DNA of 64,000 bases, taken from assembly GCF_001723175.1 (NCBI RefSeq), contig NC_064657.1, positions 496,001 through 560,000 on the forward strand. The letters run 5' to 3'. The notes beneath the pieces are model-generated. The model searched no databases. It had not been told where the DNA came from and saw only the letters and a program-made list of their open reading frames with translations. Made by a program: the position numbers and the translations under genes. Numbering within the stretch: position 1 is the first letter of the stretch; every line of letters starts with the position of its first letter. This stretch comes from Penicillium oxalicum (taxonomy: Eukaryota > Ascomycota > Eurotiomycetes > Eurotiales > Aspergillaceae). This document shows positions 11,111 to 23,500 of this stretch, piece after piece.

Positions 11111-13756
11111 ATGACATCGTCCTTCCCAGCTGACTTCGGTCCAAATGATATGTCCAAGCCCCTTGAGAGCCACACGCACTCACTCACTCAGTCGGACGCG
11201 GCGCAGAATGCCACTGGCCAGGGACGGGGATCCGCAGGTAGCGACTCTTTTGATCCACCGGATAAGCCGATTCGGCTCGCTCTAGCTTGTAATCAGTGTC
11301 GAAAACGCAAGGTTCGATGCGACGCGCAGCATCCCAAGTGCCGGAATTGCAGTCTCCGTGGCGACGTTTGTGAAACGTCCGATCCCAGAAAGCCGGGCAA
11401 TTATCCCGCTGTGCGTCGGCGGGCTTCGAGGCATGGTCAAAACAAACGGGCTCGGAGGGCGTCTGATAGAACCCTGTCGCCAAGTACAGGAGCTCTACCT
11501 GCTGGGACTGCCCAAGTGGGCCCTGTCTCAGTGAGCTCAATCAATTCGGTGCTGAATCCCACAGCGCCGGCCCCAGTACCCATGTCGGTAGGGGTGGCAA
11601 TGCCAATATCTGGAGCTGTCACTGGCTCAGCTGTTACTGGTGTGAATGGACCCTGGCCAGAGCTGACTCGCGGCGTTTCCTCGGCGGGGAACTACGTGTC
11701 GCCGAGCGTAGGGGGAAGCTCGAAGAGTCCTGCTGTGAATGGCTCCAATGTTTCTACCGTGAGCCCGGCCAATTCTTCATGGCGCACGACTCAGAGTGAA
11801 CGACTAGGAGAAGATCATTATTCCTGGCAAAGCAGGGCATACGAGGAGACCCATGGCCAGGAGATTGTAGATAATCCCGAGACAGAAGGGGAACCACAGG
11901 AGCCAGGAAATGGGGGTACGCACTCTGCAGACGAGGCGGATAGTGCTGACGACGTCTCTAGGCCACGCACCAAGGTAAGTTCTTGGGCATTCTTAGCGTA
12001 TCCCGTTGAGATCGTCCTCATCCTTGTTGCAAATGCTGATTTGAAGCTCTGTGTTCAGCATCTTGGTGCGAGCAGTGTGCAGTGTCTTTTCAATTTCGTG
12101 GATCTGCACCTGGCGCAACTGGGATTCAAACATGACACGCCCCTCTTTAAGCATGGCATGCTTCATACGGAAGAGTTTCCATTACCCATTATCCCTCATA
12201 TGCCCGACCTACCAGACCAGACGGTATTGAAAAGTTATCTCGACATCTTCTTCGCCAGGATATGGCCAGTCTACCCCGTTCTCGATCGAAAAGCCTTTGA
12301 GACGGACATAAACACCGTATTTTTCTTGCAAACAGCCCGAGAGGCGTGGCCAGGGAGTATCACATTATCACACGTTCCTACTCTCGTCTCTATTTATGCA
12401 ATCACATCGCTTGGTCTGAGTGAAACATCAGACGATTCAGACGCAAGTTTTGACTATCTGACGGCTAGTCATAGCCTCCATGGTCACCTGGTTGCTGTGC
12501 CATACACTACCAGCGTACAGGCTCTTTTTCTGCTCGCTCTTGGACTCCGAGCCATAGCCAAGGATGGACAAGCATGGCACATAATCGGTCAAGCTATCCG
12601 CATGGCCCAGTCTATCGGGCTGCACAAGTCGGCGAAAAGACACATGTCGGGAGACTATTTCACACTTGGTCCCGAACCGGAAGGTCTCCGTGAACGACTG
12701 TGGTGGTCACTGTTTGGGATGGAGAAGCTCATGCAATTAGAATGTGGCCGGCCATCTATTATTGATCGAAGTTACGACTCACTGCAGGTCCTTTCTGACC
12801 ACGATTCTTCCGACTCTGCTCACCAAAACCGGTACTTTCGTGCCTGGGTGGGTCTCGCTACCTTGATGGGCAATATTTCGCACCGTCTCTACACGCATAA
12901 ATTCATGGGAGGATCCGCAGAGATGCTTGGTGCGGTGGCCCAGCTTGATCTGGAGTTGTCAGAATGGGAGAATTCCTTGCCAGAGGATTTGAAACCTCGA
13001 AGAGCTTTGGTCGGCCATGCGGGACCAGACCATCACATCATAACGACTTTTTTGTCTCAACAATACCATCATGTGAGTTTTCACATCCATTCTTCTCATC
13101 ATCATACAGATTTGCATTTTTTTTTTTTTTGGTTATATTCCCTATTCGCCCTTTTTGCAACATCGAATTCTGACTATTACCTCTCACTTGGTCACTTTTA
13201 GGCTCAACTAAGCATTCTCCGAGTATCCATCATCTTCCCCCAATACAGTATCAGCCAAGAAATCCACCGTCACAGTCCCCAACTTCCCATCCTCAAACGT
13301 GTTCTCGATGGCGCCATCACCTGCGCCAACGCCGCTCGAACCATCGTCACCCAGTCCCTCCAGTTAGAAGACCGCGGTCTCAAATCCACTCTCCTCTCCA
13401 TCTCCCCCACCTATCTCGCTGCCGTCATTCTCGCCCTGGGCGCCCTTCGTCAACCAACCAGCCGCCTTGTCCGATCCGACGTGGAACTTCTCGCCTCAGC
13501 CACCGAATACGTAGAAGCCTGGTTCTCACAGCGTGGATTTGGCCCTGCGTTCACGCAAACCTGCGTGCAGTTACGTGAAAGGGTAGCTTATGCATTTGCT
13601 TCGCCCCGGTGTGACGATGACAGGGGTACGCACCAGAACCAGCATCTTGCCCGTCGCGCGGGCGAGCCGCGTGGGCCCGGTGCGTCTGAGGGGGGCGGAC
13701 ATGATTCGAATGGGCTTCATCATCGTGGATCCAGAATTGGGGGAATGGCCCGGTAG
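11111..13756 (+). CDS. Zn2Cys6 transcription factor with fungal_trans domain
   Basis: This is a nuclear DNA-binding regulator. The six zinc ligands are Cys60, 63, 70, 77, 80 and 87 in ACNQCRKRKVRC followed by DAQHPKCRNCSLRGDVC. A Ser/Pro/Gly-rich linker follows, then the fungal-specific transcription factor domain with IWPVYPVLDRKAF and LRERLWWSLFGMEKL. Exons are 11111-11974, 12059-13072 and from 13202. The 84-base first intron is stop-free and a multiple of three. In the frame given the gene ends at 13756 (about 810 residues), but the last 300 bases are ambiguous. A protein-like segment (MGFIIVDPELGEWPG) lies in a second frame, and a plausible C-terminus (FGFEEVWNLTDLDFMVY) lies in a third frame ending at 13921. 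An intron from about 13627 to 13756 would join the first frame to the last. It is probably the pathway-specific regulator of the adjacent transporter and enzyme genes. Confidence 0.85.
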
Positions 13757-14739
13757 GAGGAGGAGATGGGTCGCGGGCGGGCCTGAATACTTCTGGGATT
13801 GACCAGCTTCATCCAGCGGGGGACTCGTCGGGGATGGGACCATTTGGTGGGTTTGGGTTTGAGGAGGTGTGGAATTTGACGGATTTGGATTTTATGGTGT
13901 ATGGTGAGGAGAATGCAATTTTTCCATCGTGAGTGGGGAGGACTTGAGAGTTGAGAGCTGATCTCATATCTAACTCTATTAGTGGGAAAAGTTTATAGTT
14001 TAAATTTGAATCCATTACCTAATTCTAGCTAACATGTATCCTACATGTAGCGCTATAGCGGCCTATAGGGCTAAGTTATCTATTTTTTTTATTTATGAAA
14101 AAGTAATCAACGATACATGCAATAAAGTTGAACCCGCCTCTCGAGTCACTCGAAATCAACATGTCAGGATGAATGGTCACCTACTCCGAACAAGTTAGGT
14201 GGATTTAACTTATGCATTATTTTCACACTGGACCCGGCATCAGATCCCCAACGGGCCATCCACCCATCTCTGTTCCCAAATAAAACAAAATGCCATCCAC
14301 ATCCGATCCCAATATATCCCTATGATCAGTATTGACATCCCCACCTAGCACTGCATCCATCCATCAATATACCTTAAATCTCTATCCACCTGAATCAACT
14401 CTCTATCCAACCGAGATAGCTCACACTTACAAATGTACATGGATGAGATTTCATTAAATATGTGTAGATTGTCACCTAAAAAAGGCCTCTTTTTGATTGA
14501 CTTTTATGGGTCTAGGTTAGGGTGAAATGAGTCGATATAGATACGGTTCGGGGAGAGTGACTGATAGTTGGGTGCGCAAAGCGGTTAGTGTCGGTGAAGT
14601 TGATACTGTGAGCGGAGGTCGCCGAGTGGAAATATACTCCCGTGTAGTATGTATAGGAAGTCGGAGGTCGATGTCTCAATCGCCCAGCTCAAGTCAAGAG
14701 ATTAGGTAAACAAAGGCACGAGAAAGATTGGTGTGAATT

Positions 14740-14815
14740 GAAGAAGAAGAAGAAGAAGAAGAAGAAGAAGAAGAAGAAGAAGAAGAAGAAGAAGAAGAAG
14801 AAGAAGAAGAAGAAG
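14740..14815 (+). repeat. (GAA)n microsatellite, about 25 units
   Basis: A perfect GAA trinucleotide tract of about 76 bases is followed by an imperfect AGAAG tail. It is non-coding as far as I can see. Such purine tracts vary in length between strains and can form triplex DNA. Confidence 0.95.
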
Positions 14816-15363
14816 AGAAGAAGAGGCTAGGCACATGATCGAGTAAAACAGGTAACACTTCCTTTAGTACGTTCTTCCCTATGAGCTAGCCCTAACTCTC
14901 AAAACTTGTCATCCTTTTAGATCTACAGAGATCCTCCGATAATCAACATCCTAGATAGATAATTCCACGATCCGACGCTGTATATCCGCCTTGCACCCGG
15001 TAGAGACTTTCCTTAATACCGGATCCTGATGCAAGAGATACAGGTATGAGTGCTGTAGGTGTGCCATGTTCCTATGATCATGTGATCATTGATCCCTTTC
15101 CATGTTTCATTGAGCAAGGGGTATCTTTTCTAGATATCATTCCGATATTCGCGCTTATTCTGGCGAGTGGGTAGACAAATATAGCATTTGCTATTCAGAG
15201 ATAGAACCGTTTAGTCTGAGTGTCACTTGGGCAGATAGGCGAACGGGAGGGAGAGTGAAGATATGGGAAATGCCAGTGAGAGAAAAAATGAGAGTGAGAA
15301 CATCATCATGGAGAAGAAGAAAAGGAGGGAAGAAAAAAAAAAGAGGAAAAATGGTGGAACGAT

Positions 15364-15367
<4 letters not shown>

Positions 15368-15446
<79 letters not shown>
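15368..15446 (+). repeat. (GA)n microsatellite, about 39 units
   Basis: A perfect GA dinucleotide tract of about 79 bases is preceded by a further 70 bases that are almost all purine on the plus strand. It lies about 390 bases beyond the 3' end of the minus-strand tubby-like gene. Confidence 0.95.
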
Positions 15447-15448
<2 letters not shown>

Positions 15449-15832
15449 GGTCATATGATCATCAAAGGCGTCAATATCACAGAGTGATAGAAAAGAAATG
15501 AAAATGTGATAGAATAAAACTCCCAAATAGGGTCGCAGCCCTCCAAAGGCCTGCGACGCAGGCTCGATAGAAGATGAAGAGAGATGCTCATGAGCATGTA
15601 AGTAGTCCTTTGCAAAGCAAAAAAAAGAAAAGAAATGAGGAGAAAATGAAAAAGAAAAAATCCGAGCAAGAGAAAAGCAACGCGATTTCATCTCCTTCGT
15701 TATTCATCCTCGTTTTGGACTCGACTCCTCGATTTGAAACGCCTTGGTGTGCGTGGTTTCGTGCGAGCTGTTAGGAGGATCGCGATCTGGAAGCGCACAA
15801 AAGACAGCTTCTAGTGAAAACGCGATGGACGT

Positions 15833-17166
15833 TTATTTGATTCGCATACGGTATTCGTGTCGGACGAATTCCGCCATAATCAACACAATACTAACGGCCT
15901 GTTGATACAAAAAAAACAATAGAGCGGTCAGTCAACGTTCAATCTCGGCAAGCACTTGAAGACTCTCGCGATCGACATGGCACTTCGATGCTAATGCCAT
16001 ACTACGCGTAAAAGGAATATATTCGAGGGGAAACGTTCCTTCATTATGCGCATGCACAAGGTGAGAAAAAAAAATACTCCACTTACCAACAACAAATCCA
16101 CTCCCTCTGCAATGCCCACCTCCCACCGATCCATCAACCCTCCCAGTTTGAAATCCATCTTCTTTTCCCGCCGGATCGAGACAATCTTCTTGTCTCCCAT
16201 CATCACCGCCGCCACCGTATTGCTCATCTGCACCACTCGCAGGTCCACATTCTCCCCCACCGCCGCCTCGGAATACCGTCTTGCCGGTGGGAATGAATAC
16301 GCAAAACTCGTCGCCGGCGCCGGCAAGGCGGGGGGTTCTACGGCCTCGAGCAGTTCGCGCAGTGAATGCGTGGATCGGCGATGTGCAGACGCATACGACG
16401 GCAGATGCGTACTCCTTGAGCTGACCGTGTCGGTGGAATGTCGACGACGCAGCGCTTGGCCTCCGCCAGCAACGTTACTGGGATTCGAAGTTGGGTTGGA
16501 CGTTGCGGTCGCGGTCGCAGTGTACGGCGGGGGCGGCGAGGCCCACCGTCTATATTGGTGATACTGCGAGCGACGAGCCCCGCCACGACCGCCGGTGCGC
16601 GTGTGGTTGTACGTGGGGTAATACTCGCTGCGCAGGAACTCGTCGTCGCCAGGATAATCCCCGTACACGCCGGTGGATCGCCGACCAGCACCAGGTCCGG
16701 CACCGACTAGCAAGGCATTCTTTACCCGAACCGCCATTTTTGTCTTGGAACCGGTACTCCAGCGCATTTCGGCACCCATGAGCTCTTCACTATTATTTCC
16801 ACCCCCGCCTCGATCACCGGCGCCACCCTCACCCCCTCTCCCCGCACGCTTGACGCTCCATTCACGCTGCCACCAGTTCCGACGGAGTTCGAGAAGAGGC
16901 CGGCCGGCGGCATCTCGAATTTCGCGCGCTTGGGTGCCGCTCCAGAACTTGCCGGTGACGGTGTAGAGGAGGGCGCGGCGGGTGGGGCTGTCGTATGGCT
17001 CGTGCATGCGGAGGTGGTGGATGATAAAACCGCGGCCGGAGAGCGTGTTGGTGCGGGTGATGGTGAGGGTCGTGGGGGTGTTGGTGAGGCGATCCGGGCC
17101 CGGCGCAATAAGATGAGTGCGACGCAGGGCGATCGGATGGTCGGGGGCTTGAAGCGCTGAAGGCAT
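15833..17166 (-). CDS. Tubby C-terminal-like / LURP-one-related fungal protein
   Basis: The predicted 381-residue protein has an N-terminal half resembling the beta-barrel fold shared by tubby, LURP-one and scramblase-like proteins. The signs are LTITRTNTLSGRGFIIHHL, then a GKFWSGTQAREIRDAAGRPLLELRRNWW segment split by a long basic and glycine-rich insertion. The C-terminal part (VVQMSNTVAAVMMGDKKIV) fits the last barrel strands and is followed by AVSIVLIMAEFVRHEYGMRIK, a plausible terminal membrane helix. Exon 1 runs 17166-16087 and exon 2 runs 15898-15833. I chose the ATG at 17166 because the fold begins there. The same frame stays open upstream to an ATG at 17406 through a poly-proline stretch. 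The role is unknown; membrane association is inferred. Confidence 0.65.
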
Positions 17167-17209
17167 GATGGAAGATGCGCGAGAGTCTGCAGATGGGGGA
17201 GCCTTGACT

Positions 17210-17229
17210 GGGGGGGGGGGGGGGGGGGG
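17210..17229 (-). repeat. Homopolymer of about 20 G (C on the gene strand)
   Basis: A run of about 20 G on the plus strand lies 44 bases upstream of the chosen ATG of the tubby-like gene. On the gene strand it reads as proline codons in the frame of that gene, so its length would decide whether an upstream ATG is in frame. Confidence 0.9.
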
Positions 17230-17529
17230 AGGTGGAATCCGCTTGGGCGGGACAAAAGTAGAATGAGGAGCTTCACCCCTGACGGGGAAGAGAGAGGATT
17301 CTTTGTATCGCAGACAGGGATGTAGATTGTCTAAAAGAATTATCGAGAAGAGAGTAAGAGAGACAGAAATGGGTGCAAATGAGCAGGTTAGGCCTGGCTG
17401 GGTCACGACAATGGAGAGAGAAAGAAAAGGGAAGAAGAGGGGAAGGTCGAGAAAGAGCAGAGGCGTAGGAAGATATGGAGCATCAATGTCCGCGATCTCG
17501 ACGGGTGGGAGTGCGCCGTGTATCCTCTA

Positions 17530-20500
17530 AATGACCGGAGAGTTACGAGTCCAATGTGCGTCCCCCGTCCAGATTGGGTTCAAATCCAGGTCCGGATCCA
17601 GGTCCAGGTCTCAATCCAGGACCCAGTGAACGAATTATTTGCATGCGCGAGCTCCAGTCTGGCCCGAGCTATGAATTCAGATGCGCACCATGTAATTAAT
17701 AATCGCTTTACTCCGTCAGCTTTGACACGGAACTTTCTCAAGATAGTTCAAGTCCAGAAAGAGGGGCATCCGTCCAAGGTCTGGTCCAACCACGCCCGCC
17801 CACCTTCACTCGGCCTCGAGCTTCCTTGAAGGAGAGGGGGGCAGCCTCGGATACCATGCGATGCCCCTTGACTAGCTTGGCCGGAACTTGCAGGCGCACT
17901 AGTTGATCCACTCCAGTCACCAGTGCCAAAAAGGTGTGTTCGCTTGTACCTCATCACATTCGAGATTGGGTGCAGCTTGGGAGTGTCCGTGCAACACCGC
18001 GCGAGACGATTGGACCTAGACGAGCTGGGAGACGCGGCCTCTGGGTGCCAAACGGTCAAACAGCGATCGATGGCAGATCGTCTACGATCTCTCTGATTCC
18101 TGAAGAACGGAGACAACGGTTCGATCTGCCAGCCACCGCAGGATTACATCATGAGCACTGGGTCGATCGTCATTCTGGGGACCTGACTTCTCCGTTCGCA
18201 GCATGTCTCAATGTCACAGTTCCAAAGTTGCTCGCGCGAAACTTGACTGGGAGGGAGCACGGACCAAGTGTGGCGCAGTGCGGAGTCCAGCCCGGACCAC
18301 GCGTGGGGTCCAGGCACGGCAAGGCGCGTTCACTGGTCAGTACCTGGACCTCGTCCTCTCATCCTATAAGTAGAAGTAATCCCCTCACCTCGCGGACTAC
18401 TCTCGTCTGAGTATAGGCAATAGTAGAGTGGGGAGGGACAGAGAGAGAGAGGGACGGAAAGTGAGACACTGACCTCGCTTGGCGGATAATGCATCGGTGC
18501 GTTGGTCGGATATCGGGTCAAAAAAGAGGACGGGTCAAATCATGACTTTGTAAAAGCTGCACAAGGGTATATTCCTGCTTGAGTGCAGAGGGGGTTACTC
18601 ATCCTCAAGTATGATTGGAGGTATCGGAGTAGAAACAATTCCCACATGGTGAAAGACAGCGTGGGCGAGTTAGGCAGCGATGTTCTGGGTGCTATCGGTG
18701 TTGTCTTGGCATGAGCGCCCGCTCGAATCGGTGACAGATGAGGGGAGGAGTGGAAGTGAGGGGTAGAAAGTTCCGGGTGGGGAAGCTTCCACATTCTACA
18801 CTCAGTCACGCGTTGCTGAGCTACCACCAAATACGGAACCATCTAGCGCTATTCGGATGGTGAATCTCACGAGTCGACGATTAGTATTTACGGGTAATTC
18901 AGAGAGTCAGCGACAGACAGAGAAAAGGACCTAGCTCCAGGTTGTGTAAGCTCTATACTACAGTACTACCACCGATGGCGGATAATGGAGACTTGACTAT
19001 ACCCGTATACCGGATATCCGCGGGCCCACAGCAGTCCTCGATGACTCGATGAGTAGTGTGACAGACCTGACCGACTTGGGACAGTGGAGTCACACATGAA
19101 GCAGGCGATTATGCACGACATTATGAAACCGCCTCGGTCCATCAAGAGCTGGGTACAAATGCCCTCTACTGGAGAGTCACACCAGCGCAATATGTCTTCT
19201 CAGCGCCATCTTCCATTACACACGAATATTAGAAACAAACCACCGGGAGTCAGTGCTGCGAATATATAAGCTGACTGCATACACCCACCAATCGAAAGAG
19301 AAAAATTCAAGACAAAGTTTCTCCAAAGCACATGACGGGACGGGGCTGAAAAGTACAACTGATAGAAGAAAGGTACTGTAGTAAGCTGAGGCGGCTGAAA
19401 AAAAAACTACACTGAATATCCGTCCATCCTCATGATCGTGGCTTAGCATTTGCCAACCCCCAAAGTCAGGTGTCGAGGTCTGGACACAGAATGGAGCATT
19501 CATATAGCTGCACCGCTCAAGCCCAACTCAGACCAGCATCTGACCCTCATCAAAGAGCAACTTATCAGCCTATCACTCGAATCCCCCACTTTCTCAAATG
19601 GCCGTGCACACAGCCACAGCCAAGGCTCAGCGGAGTTTCGCAGTAGTGGCGGAGGACTTGCCCGAGCTAGAGGGAGGCTAGGAAAACTGAGATTAAGAGC
19701 GACGCACTGGACGCTGAGTACTCCAATAGTGCCTTTTCAACTCCCTACCGGGCACTCTCTGAATCCATCTTGGATCCCTTCAATTGTCAAATGTGTACGC
19801 AGAACTGAAACTGGGCATTCAAAGTTACTTCATCAATTATAGTTCTCGTGCTCTGTGGTGATTATCGCAAACTTTTCACAGTTTTATTTCTTATTCAAGC
19901 CTCTTGGCGCATGGAGATAATCTTATGATCAAACAGTTCCTGGAAACCGATTCTACATATTGTATCGCGGTTTCAAATTCAGCAAAACCTGTATCGAGGC
20001 ACTCTTTATTGCACTGGATAAGACAGTCAGGTAAATTTTAATTGGGATAACCAGATATTTGCTCAATAGTCTTGCCACCCTTGGCTCATATCACATGGCC
20101 AGTAAGCTCATGCTACATTTAGACCCACTCGTCTACTTTATCCATCCCCCCCCCCCGCCTTCTATATCTGAGGGTCATCTCATCTTAATCGTGTATTCTT
20201 TGTCATCTCTCAGGAACACCCATCATCCTTCTCGCAGTGAACGAAAACCATCAAATTCCGAAATAGACAAAGCTATTCATATGATTTTCATCTAGCCTAC
20301 TTCTTCTTTGAGATCCAATTTAATCTTCAATGCGCAGCTCTTTTGGCCCTCGGTGTCTGAATGGTGCATGAGTAAATTCAAAGGATTTTTTATTATTATT
20401 TTTACTCTCGTGCTATCAAGTTTTCTTCGCGTTGTTAGTACATGGCTACTAATAGAGCAATCCCGTATAACACTACAGGTTGTTGCCGGAGCGTACTGTC

Positions 20501-23500
20501 CTGTGACTCGCTCTTGTGAACAATAACCCAGACTGGTCGGACCAGGTAGTCACGAGGGATGCATTCGCTGTGTAGGTGCGAAGAGATTGCGAGGCGTAGC
20601 AGAGCTCAGTCTTTTTGTAGTTTCTCCATCTTCAAACAAGCTAAGCTAGAAAGCCAGGCACCGTTTTTCGCATGGTGCTGTCTCTACCTTAGACGGAAGA
20701 TTTGAAATTGCAATCATACCGAGAAGGGTTTCCATTCCGAGTTTCTTCTTTGGTATCCTCTGCTTGAGTGACATGCTTATACTTCGATACAACCTTTTAT
20801 TGAGGTATCTTCAATGAATCGAGCCCATGTATTCCGATGGGGGGGAGTTCAGGTTGTGAAGGATTTATATACAAACTGATAATTCTATTTTCATCTGGGC
20901 GTGCATTCTTTCTTTCTTCGGCAAGATGGCGAATGACCTTTAAAAATCGCTTATACCCACAATGTGTGTGAAATTTTCCATTGAAGAAATCCACTAATCG
21001 CCCAACAAGACAATCATCGGTTCCGGCCGAGGAAAAGGCCATCTATATACTCTGAAATATTGGATGGGAAATCACGGATGAGACTGTGCCCCTTGGAGTA
21101 AACTAAGAATAAGAGACGTCGCTGCGCAGGATTCCTGGGGCATAGCGTGTGCTAAGTGAGACCAATCTTAGTATCTCCATGAAGACTTACTGGAAATGTC
21201 TTCAGGGGAATGATTCATGCAGGAAGGTGACAGAACCAAAAACTGGTGAATTGCGGACATTGCCTAGATGGTGGTACGGGTTCGGACGTGTATTGTATTA
21301 TATTACCCTACCGTCCGACACGAAGATGACAGAGGAAATAGAATATTAACTTACAGGAAAATGAAAAATATGCGAGTTTGATGGTTGGATTTTGGAGATG
21401 AGAAGCTCTCATGATCAGGCTGCATCTGTTCATTGGAAGTAGATATCAATACAAGATCGATGTACTTCTATGATGTTGAAAACTGTCATTTGCAGCCTCT
21501 GAATCGACCAAGATCTTCCACACCCTTCCAAGAAACTTCCTGAGCTCCTTCATGTGACACTCTTAAAATTGTTTAACCTCAAGATTAGTGGAAAGGATAG
21601 TGAACTCTGGCTGGATTGAGTTCAATTATCAAGATATCCTCATAAAGTAGAAGGGCTTTGAAAGTCCAACAGCCTCATTTCCCAAATATCTTGAATAAAA
21701 TCCCCAATGTCCTGGGAATTTGCTGCTGAAATTGGGATCTGAATCGTACAGAATTGGGAAATGGAATTCAAAAATTCAAATGTAGTATTTTCAATTCGCA
21801 TCTTGATAGTGCACGCCTACTAACCACAAGCTTCCAGCTACAAGTACTCGCGCAGCCAAATGAAAAATGATGTCAGCAAAACCATTACCGAAGACACCAT
21901 GCCCACGGATCCTGCTATTGGAAAGCCTACTGACTTTGATTCATTTCCCCTCCAATCGATGTGGTTTTGAATTGGAGGGTCTTTCCTTGCTGTATTGAAT
22001 ATCCAGCGACTGGCAAAGCCCAGAAGAGTCTGTGCGGGACTTTTTCAAAGAGGCCATTTAACCCGATGAGGTAATGAACCAATGAACAGACATCCAACTG
22101 CTCTCTATGCTCTTGCATCGTATATCTGATCCTCTGAGATGTTCCTTCAACAAGCAAGGCTGCTCCTTCCACCCTCGGTCAACACTGAATGCTGCACGTG
22201 AAGCAGCGGACCCACCGTGCTCTGAACGTAATTCCAATTTCGATCATCCTTTTCACGCCTTCCCTTACATTTTTAGTAGGCTCTGCACTTAAGCTTTGTT
22301 CCGCATCCTTAAAACAAAACTTCCTGTGTTCAGGGATTGCGCTGAAAAGCATAGCATTATGTACCCCTTACAATCGAGGGCCAAATTAACAGTATGACTA
22401 GGGAAACTTCGTTTCCAAGATACCCCAGAGACATAGTTCAAGAACGCATTGCGATCTAGAAAAGATCGATCAATTCATATTGCAAAATTCACCCTCAAAA
22501 AACAGACCAATTTCCCAGCAAGAACATAAAGTTGGTGCACTACCCGTTGATCGGGATTAAAGAGTCTAAAATTAGCAGCGCACGGGCCAGAAGGAGAATT
22601 TCGAATGGTCAAGTGAGAGAAAGAAATCGCGGGTTCTAGAACATCACCTGACCGGCGGTCGAGTCCGCCACCCGCCCGGGTCGGTCCAAGTCGCTGCAGA
22701 AAGTTCACCCACATTGTAATGGGAGAGATTATAGCGAACGTTCCTCTCAAATTTTTCTCAGATGGGACTTGAAAAATTCTTCTTGGAGCTGTTGGTTCTT
22801 AGACCACAACAAAGCTCTTTCGGGATTTCCCTCTTTCCAGTGGAAGAGCTGTGGATAGAATGTATGGTTCGTGTTTCGATTCTCTGACATTTTGACTGTA
22901 CAAGTACTACTATGTACCGTAGTACCACGCTATATGCAGGGCACCGGCCGTGGCTTGGGGCTACTGTACGTTCAAACTTTGACATCGCATTTTCTCCGTC
23001 TTCTACACAACTCGACCTTTTTCGAGGATTGACGGTATCTGGCTCAATGGAATGTCAAATCATATGTGGGTCATGAATTAATGCTGACGAGTCGTGATTG
23101 ACCCACGTGGAGAGAGCGACCTGGAGGCGGTGACGAATGATGAAAGTTCACATGTGTGATGATCTACGTATATAGTGGACGCAGGGGCGTTGACACGATG
23201 ATTGACATTGGATGGCGAAAGATCCGCGTTGGAAGTAGGTTACTTGGGAATGTATTGCTCTGATAATCCACGTTGATACACCGTATCTTCGTGGCTGTGT
23301 TTCGAATATAACTGCTCTCAGGCTCCGGTCCACTGCCGAATTAGCGTCAGCTTTGGGCGATCAGTTGGGCCAACTTGTTCCCAAGTCTTGCGTCTGTCCC
23401 GGATGACGGGAAGTGACGTGTATGTTCAGGGATTATTTATGAAATGCACGCAATTTTGTTATCGTCGATTGAGTATAGAGCATGACGTCTAGTGTGCATG

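Larger units (their letters stand above)
13922..15832. other. Gene-free spacer with purine microsatellites
   Basis: No gene is supported between the regulator and the tubby-like gene. The spacer is dominated by a GAA tract and a GA tract on the same strand, listed separately. Long Arg/Glu frames here are translations of the GA tract. Confidence 0.6.

Noticed and set aside
12672..12679. CCGAACCG inside the Zn2Cys6 coding sequence, and CGGTTCGG at 14544-14551
   Set aside because: The first encodes Pro-Glu-Pro in a conserved-looking domain and the second is downstream of the gene. Both are treated as chance copies and count against uniqueness of the motif.
15255..15487. Plus-strand frames encoding Arg-Glu repeats
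   Set aside because: They are translations of the GA microsatellite with no start context, family or splice support.
17570..17600. GGTTCAAATCC, a perfect match to a tRNA internal B box
   Set aside because: No A box at the right distance and no acceptor or anticodon stem could be folded upstream.
20797..21042. Minus-strand 81-codon frame starting MAFSSAGTDD
   Set aside because: It is open and starts with ATG after an AG, but matches no family I know, sits in AT-rich gene-free DNA and has no partner exons. I kept it only as a note in the region entry.
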